Assembly (NCBI RefSeq): GCF_047824785.1 | Contig: NZ_CP181167.1 | Location: 1,922,001 to 1,986,000, forward strand | DNA length: 64,000 bases | Reading direction: 5' to 3' | DNA from: Nitrobacter sp039808345 | GTDB lineage: Bacteria; Pseudomonadota; Alphaproteobacteria; Rhizobiales; Xanthobacteraceae | In this document: positions 36,607 through 44,168 of the stretch, piece after piece | How the letters are laid out: every line of letters begins with the position of its first letter | How positions within the stretch are numbered: the stretch's first letter is position 1 | Program-made: the position numbers and the translations under genes | The notes under the pieces: model-generated | What the model was told of the DNA's origin: nothing | Databases searched by the model: none | What the model saw: the letters and a program-made list of their open reading frames with translations, nothing else

Positions 36607-36683
36607 TGGTCGGGGCAGCTGGATTCGAACCAACGACCTGCAGTACCCAAAACTGCCGCGCTACCAGGCTGCGCTATACCCCG
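36607..36683 (-). tRNA. tRNA-Pro (anticodon TGG)
   Basis: On the minus strand the sequence folds as a cloverleaf: acceptor CGGGGTA/TGCCCCG, D-arm around AGCGCAGCCTGGTAGCGC, anticodon stem GCAGT/ACTGC with loop TTTGGGT giving anticodon TGG, and T-arm GGTTCGAATCC. The 3' CCA is encoded. Confidence 0.95.
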
Positions 36684-36753
36684 ATCCGCTGGGAAACGAT
36701 GTCGTTACATCCTTCCGGGCGGCCCAGCAAGTCGCTCAGAGCCTCCCGCGGAC

Positions 36754-37239
36754 TCAGCGGCCGTTGAAGAGCGGATGCGACACCCGGTCGCCGGGCGCGA
36801 TGCCGTATTTTTTTGCGGTGCCTCCGATCACCTCAAGCACACCTTTAGCCGGCCTCCGTGACGAGATGATCCGGGTGGATAGAGGCTCGGTGTTTTCGGC
36901 GATCCGCACAATGCGGCCATTCGAGCCGATAAAGATCATGTCGAGCGAGATGTAGGTGTTTTTCATCCACATCGACACCTGCTGCGCAGGAGAAAAATCG
37001 AACAGCATACCCTGCCCGTCAGGCAGATGCTTTCGGTGCATCAACCCGGTGGCTTTCTCCTCAGGCGTCGTCGCCATTTCAACGGAGAATATCTTTACGC
37101 CGGTCTTGGTCGCGATTTCCAGCGGCTGGAATTCGGCTGCGTGGACGCGGTACGGGGCGACCACGGCAATCCAGGAAAACAGGGCGATCCACAAAACAGC
37201 GCGGAACCACCCAGAACCGACATCCCGCAGTCGTAGCAT
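36754..37239 (-). CDS. DUF192 family secreted protein
   Basis: 161 residues from ATG 37239 with a signal peptide (FRAVLWIALFSWIAVVAPYRVHA). The body matches DUF192: FSVEMATTPEEKATGLMHRKHLPDGQGMLFDF, MWMKNTYISLDMIFI, VIRIAENTEP-like IVRIAENTEP and KGVLEVIGGTAKKYGIAPGDRV. Exported; function unknown. It sits just upstream of tRNA-Pro on the same strand, a linkage I recall from related genomes. Confidence 0.88.
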   Translation of the reverse strand: MLRLRDVGSGWFRAVLWIALFSWIAVVAPYRVHAAEFQPLEIATKTGVKIFSVEMATTPEEKATGLMHRKHLPDGQGMLFDFSPAQQVSMWMKNTYISLDMIFIGSNGRIVRIAENTEPLSTRIISSRRPAKGVLEVIGGTAKKYGIAPGDRVSHPLFNGR

Positions 37240-37374
37240 CGGACAACCTGCCAGTGCAATTGCCCAAATCGCCTTCCGCCGCCAGCAGCAGGCGATTGCA
37301 AGCGCAGAACACGATTCCCGAAAATCAAACCTCAAGCAACCCCGCGCGGCTTCCCCGACGGTCTGTTTGGCGGA

Positions 37375-38028
37375 TCAATGCGAGGACACGCTGGGGGCGC
37401 CCGTTTCAGGCTGGACTTCCGCCGCCATCATACCCTTGCTCCCCGGCCCGAACCGGACCAGGACGAACTGCCCCGGCCGAAGCTCCGTGAGGCCGAAGCG
37501 CCGTAGCGTTTCCATATGCACGAAGATATCCGGCGTTCCCTCGCCGCGCGTCAAGAAGCCAAATCCCCGCAATCGATTGAACCATTTGACCTGCGCCCTC
37601 TCCAGGCCGCTGGTGGGCGTGACGCTGACGTGGGTCCGGGGCGGCAGCATCTGCGCCGGATGAATCGCGGTGGACTCATCCATCGACGTGATCCGGAACG
37701 CCTGATAGCCTTTCGCCCGCTGCACGCAGTCACAGACCAGGCGAGCCCCCTCATAAGCGGTCTGATAGCCATCGCGGCGAAGCACCGTGACGTGCAGGAG
37801 CACATCCGGCCAGCCATTATCGGGGACGATAAATCCGTAGCCTTTTGAAGCGTCGAACCATTTGATGACGCCGCTGATCTCGACGATGTTGGCGGGAGAT
37901 TCCCCAAGCCCGGCAAACGGACCGGCCCCCGCCTCTCGATCAGTCGTTCCGGAAAACTCCTTCGATCCCAAGGGATCGTTCACCGTCGGCCCCGCAAACT
38001 TCCTGGATTCAAAACCGTCCGACCCCAT
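37375..38028 (-). CDS. Double cold-shock-domain protein
   Basis: 217 residues with two cold-shock domains: the first near 52-118 (ISGVIKWFDASKGYGFIVPDNG, DVLLHVTVLRRDG) and the second near 145-208 (ERAQVKWFNRLRGFGFLTRGEG, DIFVHMETLRRFG). The second RNP1 is changed from KGYGFI to RGFGFL. Two-domain Csp proteins occur across Alphaproteobacteria and act in RNA binding and stress or stationary phase. ATG 38028 is chosen; a start at 38043 is in frame. The upstream leader has duplicated TTATTTACTAC elements. Confidence 0.9.
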   Translation of the reverse strand: MGSDGFESRKFAGPTVNDPLGSKEFSGTTDREAGAGPFAGLGESPANIVEISGVIKWFDASKGYGFIVPDNGWPDVLLHVTVLRRDGYQTAYEGARLVCDCVQRAKGYQAFRITSMDESTAIHPAQMLPPRTHVSVTPTSGLERAQVKWFNRLRGFGFLTRGEGTPDIFVHMETLRRFGLTELRPGQFVLVRFGPGSKGMMAAEVQPETGAPSVSSH

Positions 38029-38752
38029 GACGCAGGCCCCCACACATTATTTACTACGGTTGCTTCAACTACGGCTGCCGTCTGGCGCAAGGCACCGTTA
38101 TTTACTACCGTATATAGCCAAGCGAATCTTACGAATCAAAAGATAACACTCTTGGGGGCGTCGCAAGACAAAAGATAAATCGATCGACATCTATAAACAG
38201 CCTTGCACAATGCACGAATCAATTCTCACCAGATTTTGATTTTCGGTTTGCCGATGGGTTTCATCGCTGTCGAAAATCATCGCCGGTACGTATTTCGGCT
38301 GTTATCGATGAGGTTTGTAGAAGCATCGTATTGTTTCACCGCGCGGCGTGGGCGCGAACAGATCCATGCGCCGGCAACTCCAAGTACCCGTAGCCAGTAC
38401 CCGCAGACTCGCTTCCCGTCTGCGTTTGTTTTGATCTTTTCTCTGGAATTTCTCCAAGTCAGGCGCGTGAAGGCAGCACACATCAACGGCAATCTGAATG
38501 CCGCGCGCACGAAAAAATAAATGAACCGGGTTCAACAAGCGTCCCGAAGGCAGGGTCGTCGCTGCCCGCGTCAACAATTAACGTGTGTCATTAATTTGAA
38601 GACATCACCGGCCTGCGCTTCCACCCGTGAACCGGCGCCAGCTGAGCGCCGACGCGATCCTTCCGCCGGTGGAGCCCGCGCGATGCGGATGTCGACCCGG
38701 AGAGATTTCATCTCGATCTCTCCGGGGATCTTCAACTCAGGTTAATTCAGGG
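38029..38752. other. Long intergenic region with paired TTATTTACTAC elements
   Basis: More than 700 bases without a gene I can support. Two direct copies of TTATTTACTAC (38047-38057 and 38098-38108) lie 20-80 nt upstream of the double-Csp start, plausibly in its promoter or leader. A frame of about 100 codons on the plus strand (38203-38520) lacks family features and a ribosome site, so I do not call it. Confidence 0.45.
38696..38726 (-). terminator. Stem-loop downstream of the Gly/Tyr-rich gene
   Basis: An 11-bp perfect stem (CCCGGAGAGAT / ATCTCTCCGGG) with a 9-nt loop, 27 nt past the stop of the gene ending at 38753. It is a likely terminator without a clear U-run. Confidence 0.6.
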
Positions 38753-39184
38753 TCACCAGCGTCCGCGGCCACCCCAACCCCGGCCACCGCCATAATAGGC
38801 ACGGCCGCCACCCCAATGGCGATGACCACCGTAATACCGCGGTCCTCCCCAGCCACGATGGCCGCCCCAATAGCCGCGGTGACCGCGGAAACCGCCGTAG
38901 TAACCTGGGCCCCATCCGCCACCATAAAATCCCGGACCCCAGCCACCTCCCCATCCGCCACCCCAACCGGCGCCGTAGATGCCCGGTCCATATCCTCCAT
39001 AGTACGGGCCACCGTAGTAGCCATAAGGTCCGTAGAACGAACTCGCCATTGCGCCCGCTGCGAGAGCGCCGACGGCAAGACCGATTCCAAGGCCCGGCCC
39101 AAATCGTTGGGCCTGAGCCGGTGCCGAGATGACGGCGCTGCCGAGCGTGGCCACGGTCGCAATCATGATCAAGTTCTTCTTCAT
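38753..39184 (-). CDS. Secreted Gly/Tyr/Trp-rich repeat protein
   Basis: 143 residues with a signal peptide (LIMIATVATLGSAVISAPAQA). A small-residue helix follows (GIGLAVGALAAGAMASS), then GYYGGPYYGGYGPG and GWGGGWGPG-type repeats to the end. The composition recalls sulfur-globule-like or structural envelope proteins, but no function can be claimed. Similar low-complexity exported proteins are encoded at 31462 and 48477 in this window. Confidence 0.8.
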   Translation of the reverse strand: MKKNLIMIATVATLGSAVISAPAQAQRFGPGLGIGLAVGALAAGAMASSFYGPYGYYGGPYYGGYGPGIYGAGWGGGWGGGWGPGFYGGGWGPGYYGGFRGHRGYWGGHRGWGGPRYYGGHRHWGGGRAYYGGGRGWGGRGRW

Positions 39185-39629
39185 GTCGCTATCCTCTCAC
39201 CAGAGATCGTCGCAATAATGTGTTCGCTAAAACGAGGTTTGCAATGCGCCCGGCTTGAATACAGTCCAGATCGGGTTTCTATCGTTTCGCGTTAGTTTCC
39301 AGACCTGACGATTAAGAAGCCTGACGCTGGCGCAGCCCGCGAGCCGCCGATGAGAATCGCTCCGCGATCCATCATCAAGATGATCGCCGACCCTCGCCTT
39401 TTTCGCCTGATGGAGCTGCTCAAGCGGGCAGGACGACGGTGCCGGACGTTCACGCATCATGCAGGTCAAACGAGCAAGCGGTCGAAAGGGTTCCATCGCC
39501 GCGGCAAAAAACGTCGTTTAGTTAACATTCCCGCTTTGCGGCCCGAAATCGGGAACTGGATATAATTTCACGTACCGATCTGGTTTTGCTATGATTTTAT
39601 CGGCCCCATCTCATCAGGAGACATCACAG
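39185..39629. other. Intergenic region, no gene supported
   Basis: About 445 bases. It holds the promoters of the flanking divergent genes. A 71-codon frame at 39350-39565 is Arg/Lys-rich without family likeness or ribosome site. Nothing else is recognised. Confidence 0.4.
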
Positions 39630-40079
39630 ATGCGCTACCTTCATACCATGCTGCGCGTGCGCGATCTTGAGATCGCGCTGAAGTTCTATGTGGATGCACT
39701 GGGGTTGAAGGAGGTTCGTCGCGTCGACAACGACAAGGGAAAATTCACCCTGGTATTCCTGTGCGCCCCCGAGGATGAGGACCTGGTGAGGCAGTCCGGG
39801 GGGCGTGGCGCGCCGCTGGTCGAATTGACCCACAACTGGGTGGAGGAGACATACGGCGAGGATCGCTTTTTCGGTCACCTCGCCTATGAGGTGGACGACA
39901 TTTATGCCACGTGTGACAGACTGATGCGGCTCGGGATCACGATCAACCGTCCTCCCCGCGACGGACAGATGGCGTTCATCCGCTCTCCGGACCTGCACTC
40001 GATCGAACTGCTGCAGAAGGGTGAAGCTCGTCCGGCGGCTGAACCGTGGATTTCGATGCCGAACACCGGTCATTGGTGA
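39630..40079 (+). CDS. gloA: Lactoylglutathione lyase (glyoxalase I)
   Basis: Converts the methylglyoxal-glutathione hemithioacetal to lactoylglutathione. 149 residues from ATG 39630 with AGGAG upstream. The vicinal-oxygen-chelate fold is read from RYLHTMLRVRDLEIALKFYVDALG, LVELTHNW (metal-ligand Glu), FGHLAYEVDDIYATCDRL (metal-ligand His) and HSIELLQ (metal-ligand Glu). A frame extends to 39591 but begins before the ribosome site. Confidence 0.93.
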   Translation: MRYLHTMLRVRDLEIALKFYVDALGLKEVRRVDNDKGKFTLVFLCAPEDEDLVRQSGGRGAPLVELTHNWVEETYGEDRFFGHLAYEVDDIYATCDRLMRLGITINRPPRDGQMAFIRSPDLHSIELLQKGEARPAAEPWISMPNTGHW

Positions 40080-40190
40080 GAGCTTCCGACAACGTTCCTT
40101 AGGTCAGAATAGCGCGTCGCCCGATGGCGACGAGCCCATCGGTGCACGGCCTCCCTCCCTTCCCAGGCAGTTGCTCGCACGTTGTAAGCG

Positions 40191-40215
40191 GGAACGATCG
40201 ACGGCGGCTCACGTT
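40191..40215 (+). promoter_or_regulatory. EcfG-type general stress promoter
   Basis: GGAAC (40191-40195), exactly 16 bases, then CGTT (40212-40215). This matches the consensus GGAAC-N16/17-CGTT of the alphaproteobacterial PhyR-NepR-EcfG general stress response. The predicted transcript would start near 40222 and give a leader of about 30 nt before the ribosome site of the small gene at 40251. Confidence 0.75.
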
Positions 40216-40250
40216 CTCCTTGGCATTTATTGACATACAAGGAGACGTCG

Positions 40251-40331
40251 ATGGGACGCGGACTTTTGCTTTGGCTGCTTGGCGTGCCGATACCGGTGAT
40301 ACTTCTGCTGTGGCTTTTTTTCGGCACGTGA
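40251..40331 (+). CDS. 26-residue membrane peptide under an EcfG-type promoter
   Basis: ATG 40251 to TGA 40331, preceded by a strong ribosome site AAGGAG (40239-40244, 6-nt spacing). The product starts MGRGLLLWLLGVPIPVILLL and is one continuous hydrophobic helix ending FFGT. I recall near-identical short peptides as widespread unannotated proteins in many bacteria. It has its own promoter and its own terminator (40357-40379), so it is a complete monocistronic unit. The function is unknown; a role in general stress at the membrane is inferred from the promoter. Confidence 0.82.
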   Translation: MGRGLLLWLLGVPIPVILLLWLFFGT

Positions 40332-40356
40332 ACGCGCGCTACGTACTTGCTTGAAG

Positions 40357-40379
40357 GCCTCGCTTAAGCGAGGCTTTTT
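40357..40379 (+). terminator. Rho-independent terminator of the 26-residue gene
   Basis: A perfect 18-nt palindrome GCCTCGCTTAAGCGAGGC (40357-40374) followed by TTTTT: a textbook intrinsic terminator. Confidence 0.93.
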
Positions 40380-40699
40380 CTTGCGCCGCGCCGCGATCCA
40401 GTTGCCTGGTGCCGTTGTGAAGCTGCCGGTGTGCCTGAATGCTTCATCTGAGGGGCGGCACCTGAGGTGGCCTGAGAAGATATCGGTCGAAACGGAGGCG
40501 CCACGATACTGGTTCTCGCCAGGGAGAACGCTTGCTCCTCCGGGCAAACGCCACTATACGTTTCGCCGTTGCCGCCGGGCCGGTTCATCGCCGCCCGGAG
40601 ACGCTGTCTGATCAGATCAAAACACAGGATATTGATCAGCGGCGATATCGCAGCGGATTGAGACTGAAGCGACGGCGCGATTTGCCGCTGAGAAATTCA
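40380..40699. other. Intergenic region before tRNA-Glu, nothing recognised
   Basis: About 320 bases without a supported gene. No repeat copy or RNA fold was recognised apart from the tRNA promoter that must lie at its right end. Confidence 0.4.
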
Positions 40700-40774
40700 G
40701 CTCCCTTCGTCTATCGGTCAGGACGCCACCCTTTCACGGTGGAGAGAGCGGTTCGATTCCGCTAGGGAGCGCCA
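40700..40774 (+). tRNA. tRNA-Glu (anticodon TTC), integration site of the island
   Basis: Acceptor GCTCCCT/AGGGAGC, anticodon stem CCACC/GGTGG with loop CTTTCAC (anticodon TTC), T-arm GGTTCGATTCC, discriminator G and encoded CCA. The gene is intact. Its last 18 bases are repeated at 47785-47802. Confidence 0.95.
40757..40774 (+). repeat. Left attachment core (attL) in the tRNA-Glu 3' end
   Basis: TTCCGCTAGGGAGCGCCA, the last 18 nt of tRNA-Glu, exactly repeated at 47785-47802. This is the usual footprint of a tyrosine-recombinase element integrating into a tRNA 3' end. Confidence 0.8.
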
Positions 40775-40871
40775 TTGGCTTTTTCTCCCTTTGAAATCAC
40801 TAAACAAAATGCCTTCCATTGACCCACTTTTAGGAACGGATGTTCTGGTGGGCCACAAAGGCAGGTTTGGG

Positions 40872-40940
40872 GATAGGTTTGCTAAACCTTTATAGGGTTG
40901 TAAAGCCCTATCGAGGGTTCGAATCCCTCCGGCTCCGACA
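40872..40940 (+). pseudogene. 3' fragment of a tRNA-Ser (GCT)
   Basis: An anticodon arm GGTTTGCTAAACC (anticodon GCT), a long variable arm (TAGGG...CCCTA), a T-arm GAGGGTTCGAATCCCTC and the acceptor strand CGGCTCCG are all present. The matching 5' half is missing: no GGAGCCG or D-arm lies upstream, and the end reads ACA rather than CCA. A relic of another integration event or a decayed phage tRNA would explain it. Confidence 0.65.
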
Positions 40941-41083
40941 ATCAATGTTTACGCGGGTTTCCTGCTTTTTTCCCTCGCAAGAGCCCTCCCCTGGCGCAAA
41001 TTTCTGAAACTGCAATCCGCGGCATTTCTGAAACTGCCGTCCACGTTGCGTTCCGCCAACGTCGGCTGACATGGCATTTCTTC

Positions 41084-41899
41084 TCAAAAGCGAGTGGAGA
41101 TGCCGAGGTAGCCAACAACATCGGGCGTGTTGCGGTTGAGGCCGATATTGGCTCCGATATCGAACTGCAGCGACGGGCGCGGCTGCCAAGCCAAGGATAC
41201 GTCATAACTATACTGGCTCACCGTGCCAGTCGGATCGAAATTCTGGTTGGTCCAAATCTCGTTGTACAGGGTGAATTGCCCGAACTGCTTGGCGATGTTC
41301 ACCAGGCCGGTCAGGCCAACGTGCCGGCCCCGGCCATCGAAATCGGCCAGCACATCTAGTTGCGGGCCAAGTGTGACAGTCCAGCCACCCGGCGCGCTGT
41401 AGTTAATCGGGACGGCAACGCCGCCTTCAATCTTGCCGTTGCCGATGTCGGTGCGGGCGGTGGGCAGCTTTGCGAATGGTAGAATGGCAAGCTGGAAGTC
41501 ACCCTCAAGAGGGGTAAGGCGCTGCTTGAAGCGAACGGTCACGTCGCCCACACCCGAGACAGAAGCGACATAGCCGTTGGCGTCATGCCGCCACACCCGG
41601 GTGAAGGGTACCCAGTTGAGTTGGATGTCGCTGCTGTCAGTCAGGCCGTATTTGTACGTTGGATTGGTGAACAGCAGCTGGTCAGTGCGAGCACCGGCAG
41701 CGGTGTTGCTCAGCCAGTTGAAGGTGTCAGCCTCAATCTGAACCTTCCCCTTTGGCACTGTGCAGGCGAAATTGGACTTGGTGGGCCGGTCCGTGCAGAT
41801 CGGTGCATCCGCCGTGGACGCGGTGGGTACAACATTCTGTGCCAGGGCAGGAGACGCGAAGAGCACAGCCAACAGCAGGACTTCTGATGCGCGCACCAT
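41084..41899 (-). CDS. Outer-membrane transporter-like protein (Phenol_MetA_deg family)
   Basis: 271 residues from ATG 41899 with a signal peptide (ASEVLLLAVLFASPALAQ). The body is an amphipathic beta pattern (GLTDSSDIQLNWVPFTRV, GVGDVTVRFKQRL, LAILPFAKLPTA) ending in aromatic Phe, as in outer-membrane barrels. It matches the 'transporter' family Pfam Phenol_MetA_deg as I recall it. The substrate is unknown. It lies 10 nt after the kup remnant on the same strand, suggesting a former kup-transporter pair carried as cargo. Confidence 0.75.
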   Translation of the reverse strand: MVRASEVLLLAVLFASPALAQNVVPTASTADAPICTDRPTKSNFACTVPKGKVQIEADTFNWLSNTAAGARTDQLLFTNPTYKYGLTDSSDIQLNWVPFTRVWRHDANGYVASVSGVGDVTVRFKQRLTPLEGDFQLAILPFAKLPTARTDIGNGKIEGGVAVPINYSAPGGWTVTLGPQLDVLADFDGRGRHVGLTGLVNIAKQFGQFTLYNEIWTNQNFDPTGTVSQYSYDVSLAWQPRPSLQFDIGANIGLNRNTPDVVGYLGISTRF

Positions 41900-41909
41900 G
41901 GAATGGGCC

Positions 41910-42038
41910 TTAAATGTTGACCTGCGTTCCCACCTCGACAACGCGCCCGGTCGGAATCTGGAAATAATCCGTCGCATCGTTGGCGGACCGGCTCAGCGCG
42001 ATGAACAGGGGTTCAAAACGCGATCGCTCGAACGCCTT
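41910..42038 (-). pseudogene. kup: C-terminal remnant of a Kup potassium transporter
   Basis: A minus-strand frame ending TAA at 41910 reads ...FERSRFEPLFIAL, SRSANDATDYFQIPTGRVVEVGTQVNI. The last part matches the conserved Kup C-terminus (RVVE(L/V)GTQVE-type). About 42 codons remain and the rest of the gene is absent, the upstream junction being near 42040, close to the end of the iron permease gene. It marks a deletion or recombination breakpoint inside the island. Confidence 0.72.
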
Positions 42039-42059
42039 ACTATTGGGGCACTGCCCGGT

Positions 42060-42548
42060 TCAATCAGCAACCCTGTCCGCGGCTCGTCCCGCCGCTTGGC
42101 CGGTCACATGGGCTGCCTTCTCGCTGATCTTTTCAGCTTTAGCCCGACGCTCGCACCTTTCGCGGATGTCATCGAGTTCCTCATCGGTCAGATGCTCAAT
42201 CCCGACGAACGAATTTTGCGCCGCACTCACGCGGATCAACTCGTCCAACTTGGCTTGAATGGCAGCGCCGTCGCGGTTTTGGGAATTTTGGATTAGAAAC
42301 ACCATCAGAAAGGTGACGATGGTAGTGCCGGTGTTGATCACAAGCTGCCAGGTGTCCGAGTATCCGAACAGCGGACCGGTGACAGCCCAGATCAGAACGA
42401 CGGCGACGGCCGTCACGAACGTCAGAGCTCGGCCGGCCGCACGTGAGGCCTTGTTTGCGATCTCTGCGAATAGCTTCGAACTTTTGCTGCGATTCGTGTT
42501 ATCGGCCTGCTCAACGGCGGATTTCACTTCGCGCCCTATCGTCGGCAT
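42060..42548 (-). CDS. Low-affinity iron permease family protein
   Basis: 162 residues with two central helices (GRALTFVTAVAVVLIWAVTGPLF, INTGTTIVTFLMVFLIQNSQNRDGAAIQ), then LDELIRVSAAQNSFVGIEHLTDEELDDIRE and a helical tail. This order is diagnostic of Pfam Iron_permease (PF04120). The transport role in bacteria is unproven. A GGAAC-N17-CGTC element 40-65 nt upstream resembles an EcfG stress promoter with one mismatch. Confidence 0.85.
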   Translation of the reverse strand: MPTIGREVKSAVEQADNTNRSKSSKLFAEIANKASRAAGRALTFVTAVAVVLIWAVTGPLFGYSDTWQLVINTGTTIVTFLMVFLIQNSQNRDGAAIQAKLDELIRVSAAQNSFVGIEHLTDEELDDIRERCERRAKAEKISEKAAHVTGQAAGRAADRVAD

Positions 42549-42586
42549 CGGGACCCTAACGCTCTTACGCTTTCACATGACAACAT

Positions 42587-42612
42587 GACGCCGCCCTAGG
42601 AAGCAAAGTTCC
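42587..42612 (-). promoter_or_regulatory. EcfG-like promoter, one mismatch
   Basis: On the minus strand GGAAC (42612-42608), 17 bases, then CGTC (42590-42587) against consensus CGTT. The spacing to the iron permease start (42548) is suitable. Confidence 0.4.
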
Positions 42613-42640
42613 TTGGACCCCCGCGCATTCTCCCAATTTC

Positions 42641-42832
42641 CTAAACCGCTACCCTCTCCCCCGCCACCTCCATCATCAGCCACCCGAGCAGCATCAGCGT
42701 GACGCCTGCGCCGAGCACCCTCCCCGCCAGATCGCTGCCGCTGTTGCAAAGGCGCATCCAGCCGGCCACGAAGACCAGCACGGCTCCGAAGCTGAACAGC
42801 AGGGAGCCGATGGAAGCGAGGATAGATTGCAT
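42641..42832 (-). CDS. Small two-helix membrane protein
   Basis: 63 residues from ATG 42832 (MQSILASIGSLLFSFGAVLVFVAGW), with a second helix LGAGVTLMLLGWLMMEVAG. It is not recognised. An ATG at 42844 adds four residues. It lies between the lysis cassette and the iron permease on the same strand. Confidence 0.55.
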   Translation of the reverse strand: MQSILASIGSLLFSFGAVLVFVAGWMRLCNSGSDLAGRVLGAGVTLMLLGWLMMEVAGERVAV

Positions 42833-42987
42833 CAGGGATTCCATTCCTGCGCGCGGCGTGGTAGTGTGACTTGGCTTGCTGCGGCGCTTTTATCCGCTTG
42901 CGCTATGCGGTGATGTCAGCACCGTCTGGTACGACCCCGTCATTGAGCGGTCCACGGGCAACGTCACAATCCGGACAGCAAGCGCCC

Positions 42988-43536
42988 TCACCCCCTCGGA
43001 TCAACGATCGTGAACCCCGCGATCGAGCGCGGATGGATGCGGGTCTTGCCCCGCCCCGAATTAGCATCCCAAACCAGCCAGACCCTGCCGTGCAGGTGCC
43101 GCTTGAGCACGAACACATGGCCCCGCCTCGCCGCAACCATGCCGGGAGCTGGGGCCGCCCTTGGAAAGCGCAGCCAGTTCGCCGCGAGGTTCAGCCTCGG
43201 GATAATCCGGCCGAAGATGTGGAGCGACGCCCCGCAGCCGCAGTATCGGCGCGGGCAGCCAGCCGGGCGACCGCCGACAATGCGACCAGCGCCGGTGGCC
43301 ATGACGCGGTGAAGGCCGGGAGGCATGGGGGCCGGTCTTTTGCTCATTTTTGAACGAAAGGCTTTACGCTTCAAATACTTGAGGCTGCCGGACGACCTCG
43401 ATACTGTCGATGTCGGCAATACTGACGCCATCCCGACGTCTGGAGCATGGTGCCGGTGATGATGCCTCGGCCTCGCATCGGCGCTCGACGCAAGCACGAC
43501 AGCGCAAAGCGCCGCCAGAATGGCGGTGGGTCGCAT
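42988..43536 (-). CDS. Exported hypothetical protein of the phage-like cassette
   Basis: 182 residues with a signal peptide (TAILAALCAVVLASSADA) followed by a His-rich stretch (RPRHHHRHH). The C-terminal half reads RYCGCGASLHIFGRIIPRLNLAANWLRFPRAAPAPGMVAARRGHVFVLK and ends SIAGFTIVDPRG. I recall this block beside phage-like lysis genes in Bradyrhizobium, possibly a cell-wall hydrolase-like fold, but have no function. It is adjacent to the membrane gene at 43540. Confidence 0.6.
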   Translation of the reverse strand: MRPTAILAALCAVVLASSADARPRHHHRHHAPDVGMASVLPTSTVSRSSGSLKYLKRKAFRSKMSKRPAPMPPGLHRVMATGAGRIVGGRPAGCPRRYCGCGASLHIFGRIIPRLNLAANWLRFPRAAPAPGMVAARRGHVFVLKRHLHGRVWLVWDANSGRGKTRIHPRSIAGFTIVDPRG

Positions 43537-43539
43537 CGA

Positions 43540-43773
43540 TCAGCCCCCCTTCATCCAGGAAGCAATTTTACTGATCGATTCCCCGATCATCACAAAACCG
43601 GCGAGGATGCCTATCAACCCGACGATGACCCACTTCATGAAGGTGCCAACCGTCCTGATCGCTGAAACGAGGCGGATGCCATCATTCAGGGTGTCGATTT
43701 CCTCGTCGCGAAGATTGGAGAGGAAATCCTTCGTCCGCGCCGGCAGATCATCGAACCGCTTTGCTTCGCTCAC
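43540..43773 (-). CDS. Holin-like single-span protein
   Basis: 77 residues: a charged N-terminal half (FDDLPARTKDFLSNLRDEEIDTLNDGIRL), then one helix (FMKWVIVGLIGILAGFVMIGES) and a short basic tail. It overlaps the preceding gene by ATGA (43770-43773). Size, topology and place in the cassette suggest a holin or spanin-like role; this is inference. Confidence 0.6.
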   Translation of the reverse strand: MSEAKRFDDLPARTKDFLSNLRDEEIDTLNDGIRLVSAIRTVGTFMKWVIVGLIGILAGFVMIGESISKIASWMKGG

Positions 43774-44168
43774 TTGCGCCTCCCGATGATCGCGGCGACA
43801 TTCTCGAACCCACGCTTGGCGAAGTAGAATCCGACGATCAGATTTGCCGTCGTCTCGATCCAGCCGCCGAGCGGGTCGGTTATCCCGAGGCCAAGCACCT
43901 TGTCGTAGATCAGGAGCTTGCCGACGTAGACGGCGACCGCGTAGCCCATGAGCTTGTCGGGCTCGTACCAGTGGCCGAGCGAGGCGATGCGATATTGCGC
44001 CTGCACCTCGATCTCGCGCTGCTGCACGGCCATCTCACGCGTCGCCAGATCGGCGGCGATACGATCAGCGTCATTGCCGGCCGACAGTCTGGCCTTGTAC
44101 GCGTCCAGCGCCTTGTTCAGCAGTGGGCCGGTGAGCAGCGACGCGAGCCATGACAGGATCGCCGTCAT
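43770..44168 (-). CDS. Phage-type membrane protein (putative holin)
   Basis: 132 residues. An N-terminal helix (ILSWLASLLTGPLLNKALDAY), a coiled-coil stretch (ADRIAADLATREMAVQQREIEVQAQYRI), then two helices (MGYAVAVYVGKLLIYDKVLGLG, IETTANLIVGFYFAKRGF). Similar proteins stand beside endolysins in alphaproteobacterial prophages, as I recall. Its start overlaps the stop of the gene at 44165 by four bases, so the genes are coupled. Confidence 0.65.
   Translation of the reverse strand: MTAILSWLASLLTGPLLNKALDAYKARLSAGNDADRIAADLATREMAVQQREIEVQAQYRIASLGHWYEPDKLMGYAVAVYVGKLLIYDKVLGLGITDPLGGWIETTANLIVGFYFAKRGFENVAAIIGRRK

Noticed and set aside
38203..38520. Plus-strand 105-codon frame in the long intergenic gap
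   Set aside because: No ribosome site, no family likeness and unusual composition; kept as non-coding.
39350..39565. 71-codon Arg-rich frame before gloA
   Set aside because: No supporting start signal or similarity.
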